Below, piece after piece: positions 1 through 5,483 of a DNA stretch of 5,875 nt. The stretch is taken from the NCBI GenBank assembly GCA_029879605.1, contig JAOUQA010000141.1:1-5875 (forward strand). The letters are read 5' to 3'. This DNA comes from Gammaproteobacteria bacterium. Its GTDB lineage: Bacteria; Pseudomonadota; Gammaproteobacteria; SZUA-229. Below the pieces are notes generated by a model, which was given only the letters and a program-made list of their open reading frames with translations, searched no databases and was not told the DNA's origin. Position 1 is the stretch's first letter, and each line of letters opens with the position of its first letter. Both the position numbers and the translations under genes were made by a program.

Positions 1-22
1 AACATTTTTATATCTTATTTTA

Positions 23-38
23 AGCAATACTTATTGCT
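23..38. repeat. Short perfect inverted repeat (hairpin)
   Basis: AGCAATA and TATTGCT (7 nt each, 2 nt between) form a perfect inverted repeat; as a real hairpin it would be 6 bp with a 4-nt loop. Neither strand has a following T-tract, so it is not a standard intrinsic terminator. It could be a weak stop, an mRNA 3' stabiliser or chance. Confidence 0.35.
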
Positions 39-149
39 CATTACTGAACATTAAATATTTACCGATGAAATTTGATATTACTAGTTATTGAGATATAACC
101 GATATGATTACAGAAAGAATAATGTCATAAACCACGAATGTATTCCTGA

Positions 150-179
150 CTTATATATTACGAATTAATCATCTGTAAA
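150..179 (-). promoter_or_regulatory. Possible sigma70-like promoter reading left
   Basis: On the minus strand, TTTACA (179-174) and TATAAG (155-150) each match five of six consensus bases with an 18-nt spacer. It would drive a gene left of the window. In DNA this AT-rich such matches are common by chance, and no gene start is confirmed downstream. Confidence 0.2.
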
Positions 180-195
180 TGACTAAAGCAATATA

Positions 196-1275
196 TCAAT
201 ACAATGACTCAACATAGAAATAATCGCTCAAATTCTTATTATAATAATCATATATATCATCAACTACTTTTTCCCTGGAATAAGTACCCTTAATAAGCTT
301 GAATGAAATAATTTCCACCTGGTCACCCATGATGATTCTAAGATTTTCAAGAGCCGATGTTATAAAAGAAGATATAATCTTTGGTTTAGGCCCAACAATC
401 GCGATTTGATATTCAATTGGATACTCAAAATGACAAATATCAATATTTAAATTTAATTTAATTTTATCTAACTTTTCCTTTGCTTCTCGACGATGAGCAA
501 CATAGACAACTTCAAAGTCCTTAAAGAACTCCTTGACCATTAATAGCTGCTCAAGATAACTCTTCTCAGACATAATACCTACCTCACTTAGAGGTGAGCC
601 AATAAAATATATTGAATCTGTTACGCCTAGTGACTGACTCATATTTTTCAGATACCGGTATTTATTATTTATTAATTCATCTTTTCCATTCAATTCTATA
701 TCATAAGCCGTAAAATAATATATTTTATCTGGTACGTTATTTTTCAACCCTAGAAACAGCTTCTTTGCTGTGATCCTAATTTTTTTAATCAACCTTTGCC
801 TGGCTTGCAATCCAGACATATTCATTCGCCTATTTGCTATACTTACCGTCCCCACACCATCATCAAGTAAAAATGTTTTATTATGAGGCACTATATTTAC
901 AAAATGAAGCATATATTCAGTACTGTAATCGCCAAAAAAAATACAATCCACATCAGTTATATACTTTGCTATTCTATTCAAACGTAGAATATTAAAAAAC
1001 GAACTTCTCAATATTGACCCACTGTTCTCAATAGCATCAGAATGCCAGCTTAGAGATTTATCCAGGGGGTTACCAAATAAGATATTAATATTATTCATCA
1101 AAATAACACGATGCCATTGTTGACTCATTTTTGCCAGATTCAACATCTGAGGATAGCTCTTCCTATCACCCATAATTATTAATATGCAATTATTATCTTT
1201 TAAATTAAAATAGCATTTAGCCTCTAACGCATTTATAAGCTGCAATGGTGATTTAACTAGAAAAACATTATTCAT
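196..1275 (-). CDS. Sialyltransferase-like glycosyltransferase (GT52/polysialyltransferase-related), putative nonulosonic acid transferase
   Basis: The 359-residue protein begins FLVKSPLQLINALEA (5-19), an N-terminal pattern seen in the GT52/polysialyltransferase-like group. The bacterial sialyltransferase motifs are recognisable. LLDDG (136-140) matches the D/E-D/E-G motif that carries the general base. VVYVAHRRE (256-264) matches the HP motif that contacts the CMP phosphate, although Pro is replaced by Arg262. ISSFITSALE (301-310) matches the Ser/Thr motif. GSPLSE (226-231) is another segment common in these proteins. Such enzymes transfer a CMP-activated nonulosonic acid to a glycan. No membrane segment is evident, so it would work at the cytoplasmic face. 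It is the last gene of the run and starts within the deacetylase stop (TAATG), with little Shine-Dalgarno, implying translational coupling. Donor is inferred as CMP-pseudaminic acid or a derivative because of the PseG-like neighbour. Family call fairly sure; donor and acceptor unproven. Confidence 0.75.
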   Translation of the reverse strand: MNNVFLVKSPLQLINALEAKCYFNLKDNNCILIIMGDRKSYPQMLNLAKMSQQWHRVILMNNINILFGNPLDKSLSWHSDAIENSGSILRSSFFNILRLNRIAKYITDVDCIFFGDYSTEYMLHFVNIVPHNKTFLLDDGVGTVSIANRRMNMSGLQARQRLIKKIRITAKKLFLGLKNNVPDKIYYFTAYDIELNGKDELINNKYRYLKNMSQSLGVTDSIYFIGSPLSEVGIMSEKSYLEQLLMVKEFFKDFEVVYVAHRREAKEKLDKIKLNLNIDICHFEYPIEYQIAIVGPKPKIISSFITSALENLRIIMGDQVEIISFKLIKGTYSREKVVDDIYDYYNKNLSDYFYVESLY

Positions 1276-1946
1276 TATTTAATTTTTCTTACTAGATTAA
1301 ATGCTTCGGCATAATCAACCCCTACAGTATTCCCCCGCAAAGCAGATAATCGAATTATGTTTTCAATAGAACGACTATGAGGTTCTTCTCTCATTTCATC
1401 AGAATATATTTCAAGTGATTTTCGTTTTATTTCAATATATTCAGAAATATTTACAAACACATTAGGCATAAAAGGCAAATAGCCAGATGTTTGCCATTCT
1501 GTGCTTGATTGAACTTCAAATGTGTATATTTCATTAACACACATACCCGGCTGAGGGCGACATGCGGTCATAACAGCTTTATGAGTAATTTTATGATCGA
1601 TATTTAAATCCCCAATATGATGGGTATATATAACATGCGGTAAATGTTTATTTATTAATTTCTCTATTTTCTTTGTTACATCCAATAAAGAAACCAAATC
1701 CATTTCATTATCGGGAAAATCAAGAAATTCAACTGATGTGACCTTCAGTAATTCAGATGCCAAACACGCAGCTTTATTACGACTCTGTTTTTCTCCATCA
1801 CCCTTTTCACTGTTTCTTGATCCAGTGCCATCAGCCATAAAGACCAAATGAACTTCATCACCTTCATTTGCATGACGAGCAATAGCCCCACCACACCCAA
1901 TTGCTTCATCATCAGGATGAGCTGCTACGACCATGACTCTTTTCAT
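1275..1946 (-). CDS. PIG-L/LmbE family zinc-dependent N-deacetylase
   Basis: The 223-residue protein is a full-length PIG-L family deacetylase. It opens with VVAAHPDDEAIGCGG, the family signature: His10 and Asp13 are zinc ligands and Asp12 the general base, by analogy with MshB. The second signature, THHIGDLNIDH (108-118), supplies the third zinc ligand, His118. The C-terminal part has the RxEPHSRS (about 186-193) and RGNTVGVDYAEAF segment common to family members that act on sugars. The family removes acetyl groups from N-acetylated amino sugars, including UDP- or GDP-linked ones. There is no signal peptide, so it acts in the cytoplasm. ATG start with AAGAGGTG 6 nt upstream; its TAA stop shares one base with the ATG of the glycosyltransferase. 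Within this operon it plausibly exposes an amine that the ATP-grasp ligase then acylates. Family certain, substrate unknown. Confidence 0.93.
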   Translation of the reverse strand: MKRVMVVAAHPDDEAIGCGGAIARHANEGDEVHLVFMADGTGSRNSEKGDGEKQSRNKAACLASELLKVTSVEFLDFPDNEMDLVSLLDVTKKIEKLINKHLPHVIYTHHIGDLNIDHKITHKAVMTACRPQPGMCVNEIYTFEVQSSTEWQTSGYLPFMPNVFVNISEYIEIKRKSLEIYSDEMREEPHSRSIENIIRLSALRGNTVGVDYAEAFNLVRKIK

Positions 1947-1952
1947 GCATCA

Positions 1953-1960
1953 CACCTCTT
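1953..1960 (-). promoter_or_regulatory. Strong ribosome binding site for the deacetylase
   Basis: AAGAGGTG stands 6 nt before the ATG at 1946, in the 20-nt gap after the PseG-like gene. It is the best Shine-Dalgarno match in the operon. Confidence 0.75.
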
Positions 1961-1966
1961 TAATAT

Positions 1967-2944
1967 TTAATTATTAATCAAACCAAGCCTACTTTGAATT
2001 GCTTCTACTATTCTAACCACACCATTCCCATCAACTAGTTTTTTTCCTAAATTAGAGGCCATGGATCGTTTTTCATGACTAGAGTATTTCATTATTAGAT
2101 TTTCAAGACCAGGAACTATATCAGCGTCATTTGAACGCAGATATCCTGGCAAAAAGCCTTGTTGCACAAATCCTTTCATATTAAACTCCTGATCTATACC
2201 CGTCTGTATAGCAATAGTTGGCACACCTAAATATGACAACTCGTTTAGTGCTTGCCCACCTGCTGAAATTGCCAAATCACTCTCACACATTAATTCTGCT
2301 ACTCTAGATGCATCAAGTCTTCCATATAATTTCAGAGAATCTATATTATATTGTAATGACAAAGCTTCAGCTCTCTCATCATTTCCAATAATAATATTAA
2401 TATTAAAATGATATTTCACGAGAACATCCAGAATGACAGTTAATAGCTTACTATGATCTGCGCCTCCCAACATAATGAATACATCATTTATCTCATTATT
2501 TATATATTCTTTAGGAGAAACCGATTTTACTTCGCGTCTTATAATTATATATTCAGGCCCAGATAAAATATCCGCTATGCATTCTTTATAGCTTGGAGAT
2601 AATATCCCGGGATTAACCAACAAATCACAGGGGTAACAAATACGATCATAATCATCAATTACAACCAGTTTGTTGCCTAGTGATTTAATTTCTTCATAAA
2701 CATCATAATCTGCTCGATAAGAATCAACTAATAAAACTGTTCTATCATTAATAAAGCCAAAAATTGAACGAGGATTATTTAACCACAAATGTGTAATTAG
2801 TTTATCACGTGAAGGAAAACGCCCTAACTCATTGACCAGGATTTTAGCACTTCCCCAGGCATCAGCTATTGCTGAACATCTCATCAAATGACCATATCCA
2901 GCAGTTCCTCCTGCCTCAGTAAGAATCAGCAAATCAGGCGCCAA
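1967..2944 (-). CDS. PseG-like UDP-sugar hydrolase (UDP-2,4-diacetamido-2,4,6-trideoxy-altrose hydrolase family)
   Basis: The 325-residue protein has the two-domain GT-B-like layout of PseG, which removes UDP from UDP-2,4-diacetamido-2,4,6-trideoxy-L-altrose before condensation to pseudaminic acid. Visible motifs are GYGHLMRC (16-23), where His19 matches the catalytic His of PseG; LLVDSY (71-76); VVIDDYDR (94-101); LLVNPG (108-113); IMLGGAD (157-163); and DLAISAGGQALNELSYLGVP (223-242), the UDP-binding segment with Glu235. The usual Asn-Gln pair after this segment reads Asp251-Gln252. The length fits a stand-alone PseG. The start is the TTG at 2944, with AAGAG 9 nt upstream; an in-frame TGA at 2974-2972 limits extension, and a TTG at 2932 is an alternative. 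It starts inside the amidohydrolase gene and ends 20 nt before the deacetylase. The substrate may be a pseudaminic-acid precursor or a variant, since neighbouring genes suggest a modified sugar. Confidence 0.82.
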   Translation of the reverse strand: MAPDLLILTEAGGTAGYGHLMRCSAIADAWGSAKILVNELGRFPSRDKLITHLWLNNPRSIFGFINDRTVLLVDSYRADYDVYEEIKSLGNKLVVIDDYDRICYPCDLLVNPGILSPSYKECIADILSGPEYIIIRREVKSVSPKEYINNEINDVFIMLGGADHSKLLTVILDVLVKYHFNINIIIGNDERAEALSLQYNIDSLKLYGRLDASRVAELMCESDLAISAGGQALNELSYLGVPTIAIQTGIDQEFNMKGFVQQGFLPGYLRSNDADIVPGLENLIMKYSSHEKRSMASNLGKKLVDGNGVVRIVEAIQSRLGLINN

Positions 2945-3752
2945 TTTCGAGGACTCTTGAAGCAGATTTTGTCAGAATATTGTTAATTTCAGTATCACTA
3001 AAATCCCACTTCCTGGCAAAATCTAAAAATGTATTTATTGACTCTTTCTGGTTTATATAGGGAAAATCCGAACCATATACAATACGTTCAGAACCGAGTT
3101 TTTTATACACAAAAGCCAGATCTCGTTCTACAGAGGACCCTATGTAATAAGGTAAGGAGAAAGAAGTCTCCAGATAAATATTCTGGCTGCAATCAGCTAA
3201 CAACATAGCCTCAATACAACGCGCACCCCCACTGTGCAACAATATAATTGGCACTTCAGCCACCTGCTTGGCAACAGCTGATGCAAGCTTAAGATTATCA
3301 TATTGATACATATCAAATGAGCCATAACTTGTATCAATCATTACCATCATCCCAAGAGATTGTGCATTTTTTGAAATTTCTACACATTCTGAAATTTCTT
3401 GATCAGTAATCTTTTGTATATAACAATGAAATTTTATTGCAGAAACACCAGCAGCATACAAATCAGAAAGCCTTTGTTTCCAGCCCGGGTCACGATGATC
3501 AATCATAACCGTTACACATGATCTTAAGCTGGATGATTTTATTGTTTCAACTAGCGAGCCAAGCTCATCAGCATTTAACTTATGATTCAAGATCATAAAA
3601 TTGCCACCAAAACACAATTCTTCAAGATCAGTTATATAATTTTTATAACATTTTTCAAATTCTTTGCCCGTCATGGATGTTTCGTCTTTCCAGCGAGATT
3701 CTAGCTCACTATCACCACATGGAATATGAATATTGAAATCAAAATGTTTCAT
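2934..3752 (-). CDS. Amidohydrolase-2 family protein (ACMSD-like TIM barrel) with atypical metal ligands
   Basis: The 272-residue protein has the layout of the amidohydrolase-2 family, which includes metal-dependent hydrolases, lactonases and decarboxylases of the ACMSD type. An N-terminal D-F-N-I-H (5-9) sits where the family has D-x-H-x-H. The strand with IKFHCY (106-111) resembles the usual G-x-K-x-H segment. IILLHSGG (169-176) provides the beta-6 His173. IVYGSDFPY (224-232) gives the strongly conserved Asp229. Against the family pattern, the first His of HxH is Asn7, and the beta-5 His position appears as Asp140 in MMVMIDTSYG. The metal site may therefore be changed or lost, or may bind differently. 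Its ATG overlaps the methyltransferase stop (ATGA), with only a weak Shine-Dalgarno, and its end overlaps the PseG-like gene by 11 nt. Cytoplasmic. A role in processing the aldolase product or hydrolysing a sugar intermediate is inference only. Confidence 0.8.
   Translation of the reverse strand: MKHFDFNIHIPCGDSELESRWKDETSMTGKEFEKCYKNYITDLEELCFGGNFMILNHKLNADELGSLVETIKSSSLRSCVTVMIDHRDPGWKQRLSDLYAAGVSAIKFHCYIQKITDQEISECVEISKNAQSLGMMVMIDTSYGSFDMYQYDNLKLASAVAKQVAEVPIILLHSGGARCIEAMLLADCSQNIYLETSFSLPYYIGSSVERDLAFVYKKLGSERIVYGSDFPYINQKESINTFLDFARKWDFSDTEINNILTKSASRVLEIGA
2954..2958 (-). promoter_or_regulatory. Probable ribosome binding site for the PseG-like TTG start
   Basis: AAGAG lies 9 nt before the TTG at 2944, within the last codons of the amidohydrolase. 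It favours that start over the TTG at 2932, which has no purine-rich stretch at a suitable distance. The match is short, so translational coupling probably helps. Confidence 0.5.
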
Positions 3753-4399
3753 TTATATATTACCAACATAAATTCTTTTTGTGGAACTGGTAGATAATCA
3801 TGTTTAATTAACACATTATCCGAAATTGATAATGCAAATTCCAGTACAGTCACTGGGTTATGGTAAAAAATAAAATCTTCTTCTGGATAACCAGGATCCA
3901 TTTTTGAACTAATAAAATCCACAACAAGAGCATCGTTAACATATGAAAGGGCATTTTTGATTAGATTATAAGAATACTCATAATTATCCATAGCGTCTTT
4001 CAAATTAAGATTAAGCAGTCCCAACATCACGCCTACATCAGCCAAAGGCGTTGTTTTATTAACCTCTGTTAAATCCAGAACAGAGAAATCATGACCTGAT
4101 TTATCTTTATTTCGTAACTTTGCCTCATTGATTAAATCAGGATTAATATCAACGCCGTGATACGATGAATACTTTATCTTGTTTTCATTAAGAAAATTAG
4201 CATAATCACCAAAACCACAGCCTATATCCAGAATTTTTTTATCTTCAAAAACCAGGCCCGTTTGCAATGTCTGCGAAAAACGGTAATACTGCTGGTCTTT
4301 AGAACCCCAGCCTAAAGTTTTAATGTCATAACCCATCTCACGATATCGCGATGAATATCGCTCAATCATGTTTTTTGAAATTTCTTTTAGCTGGTTCAC
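3749..4399 (-). CDS. Class I SAM-dependent methyltransferase
   Basis: The 216-residue soluble protein has the Rossmann-type SAM-binding signature: ILDIGCGFGDY (56-66, the glycine-rich loop) and GVDINPDLI (82-90, with Asp84 as the acidic residue that normally binds the SAM ribose). A short N-terminal motif, LGWGSKDQQYYRF (29-41), is typical of a group of small methyltransferases that begin LGWGS...RF before the DIGCGFGD loop. No transmembrane segment or signal peptide is seen. The start is GTG, supported by AGAGGA 4 nt upstream. Its stop overlaps the amidohydrolase ATG in an ATGA arrangement, so the two are probably translated together. In this setting it most likely O- or N-methylates a sugar, or the acyl group made by its neighbours, but nothing in the sequence identifies the acceptor. 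Confidence 0.85.
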   Translation of the reverse strand: MNQLKEISKNMIERYSSRYREMGYDIKTLGWGSKDQQYYRFSQTLQTGLVFEDKKILDIGCGFGDYANFLNENKIKYSSYHGVDINPDLINEAKLRNKDKSGHDFSVLDLTEVNKTTPLADVGVMLGLLNLNLKDAMDNYEYSYNLIKNALSYVNDALVVDFISSKMDPGYPEEDFIFYHNPVTVLEFALSISDNVLIKHDYLPVPQKEFMLVIYK

Positions 4400-4403
4400 T
4401 ATG

Positions 4404-4409
4404 TCCTCT
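4404..4409 (-). promoter_or_regulatory. Ribosome binding site for the methyltransferase GTG start
   Basis: AGAGGA is placed 4 nt before the GTG at 4399, within the 58-nt gap after the aldolase stop. It is the only good Shine-Dalgarno match in the gap and supports GTG over the next in-frame ATG (codon 11). Confidence 0.7.
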
Positions 4410-4457
4410 ATCTATATAATCAACTATCAAAATATCGTTTCAATACATTACAATTTA

Positions 4458-5483
4458 TCACGTCTTTTTAGCTGTTGACTCATGCTCAATACCATTAATA
4501 ATATCATCAATAATTTCTCGGGTTAGCTGACCTTTTTCCTGTCTACTAACATCAATTATTGCCTGATAAAAATCCAGCCCCTTTTCCTCAGAATAATCTC
4601 GCAGGATTTTCTCGTATGAGGAATGAAACCCTGAATATCCAAACAATATATCTTCGCTACGAATATCGAAATTCTTGCCTTTTGACAATACATATTCTCG
4701 AAACTTCCTTGCAACCTTCATTGTTGAGAGCAAAAACTTATCACTGTATTGTTTATCGCCAAATTTTTTACTTAAAACAGCAATCATAGTCTCTGTAGGA
4801 ACATTACCGCCACTTCGACCAATACCCGTTAATGTTGTATCAATATACTCAACGCCCGCATCGATCAATTCAAGGGCATTTGCCACACCCAGTCCAAGAT
4901 TATTATGACCATGATAACCTAAAGGAACCATACCAACACGATCATGAATTGCGTCTACGTATGTCCTCAGCTCACTTGGTATCATATGCCCTGCTGAATC
5001 AACAATATAAATAACATCAACAAGATCCTTGTATTCATTAACAAGCGTCGCAAATGCTGCAGGGGTAATCGTGTAGCTTTTCATAAGATTCAGAGCCACA
5101 AAATAACCAAGCTTCCTGGCCTCTTCTATTGCATTTATATGTTGCTTAATTGATGATGGTTCTGAACCAATACGCAGACCATACAGTCCATGCTCACGAG
5201 CGATACGAATATCATTGATAGTCCCAATATATGGAATAAAAAAACTATATAATTTTGTTTTTTCTGCTAATGGCTGCAGCCGTGAGAACACTTCTTCATC
5301 TGTAAAATTAGCAGAGTGTGTTCTATAAGCACCTAGCCCTAAACCATGCCCAACTTCTATATGCTCAAACCCTGTATTAACTAAAGATTCTGTAAAATAA
5401 TAAAAGGTATCAGGGTCAATCATAAAATCGACCACATAGGTACCATCTCTCAGGGTACATTCAAGAAGTTTAATTTCCTTCAA
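4458..5483 (-). CDS. DmpG/MhpE-type pyruvate aldolase (4-hydroxy-2-oxoacid aldolase family, HMGL-like)
   Basis: The 341-residue protein is collinear with 4-hydroxy-2-oxovalerate aldolases (DmpG, BphI, MhpE) over its full length, including the C-terminal extension that HMG-CoA lyases lack. Visible landmarks are LRDG (11-14; Arg12 and metal ligand Asp13), IEVGHG (42-47), IPYIGTINDI (83-92), VDSAGHM (161-167), HGHNNLGLGVAN (191-202; metal ligands His191 and His193), GGNVPTE (225-231) and GYSGFHSSY (282-290) in the C-terminal domain. The family cleaves or forms 4-hydroxy-2-oxo acids using a divalent metal and pyruvate. The usual catalytic His after LRDG is Tyr16 here, and the usual Tyr in GYAGVYSSF is His287. 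Degradation-pathway members pair with an acylating aldehyde dehydrogenase (DmpF type); none is visible here. The start is TTG, forced by an in-frame TGA two codons upstream and preceded by GAGGTG. It probably supplies or processes an acyl group for a glycan; the true substrate is unknown. Confidence 0.88.
   Translation of the reverse strand: MKEIKLLECTLRDGTYVVDFMIDPDTFYYFTESLVNTGFEHIEVGHGLGLGAYRTHSANFTDEEVFSRLQPLAEKTKLYSFFIPYIGTINDIRIAREHGLYGLRIGSEPSSIKQHINAIEEARKLGYFVALNLMKSYTITPAAFATLVNEYKDLVDVIYIVDSAGHMIPSELRTYVDAIHDRVGMVPLGYHGHNNLGLGVANALELIDAGVEYIDTTLTGIGRSGGNVPTETMIAVLSKKFGDKQYSDKFLLSTMKVARKFREYVLSKGKNFDIRSEDILFGYSGFHSSYEKILRDYSEEKGLDFYQAIIDVSRQEKGQLTREIIDDIINGIEHESTAKKT

Larger units (their letters stand above)
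1..195. other. AT-rich region downstream of the operon with no supported gene
   Basis: After the glycosyltransferase stop, 195 nt of very AT-rich DNA reach the window edge. I see no open frame of useful length on either strand, no tRNA-like fold and no GC-rich terminator hairpin with a T-tract. A minus-strand ATG at positions 5-3 could begin another gene beyond the edge, but no convincing ribosome binding site precedes it. Confidence 0.6.

Noticed and set aside
72..99. Plus-strand promoter-like pair TTGATA-16 nt-TATAAC
   Set aside because: It would point into the antisense of the operon with no plus-strand gene, and such matches arise easily in DNA this AT-rich.
84..99. Inverted repeat GTTAT/ATAAC with a 6-nt loop
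   Set aside because: The stem is only 5 AT-rich pairs with no T-tract; too weak to call a terminator or operator.
4400..4457. Internal promoter in the 58-nt gap before the methyltransferase (a TTGATA box is present)
   Set aside because: No reasonable -10 box lies at 16-18 nt from the -35-like box, and no terminator precedes it, so readthrough from the aldolase is the simpler view.
4559..5014. Three plus-strand open frames of 60-77 codons (4559-4789, 4675-4908, 4832-5014)
   Set aside because: They lie wholly antisense to the well-conserved aldolase, show no recognisable motif and overlap each other, so they are chance frames.
4458..5483. HMG-CoA lyase or isopropylmalate/homocitrate synthase identity for the aldolase
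   Set aside because: The GHG.G, HGHNN and C-terminal GYSG..SS segments match the DmpG/MhpE group, including the communication domain missing from HMG-CoA lyases.
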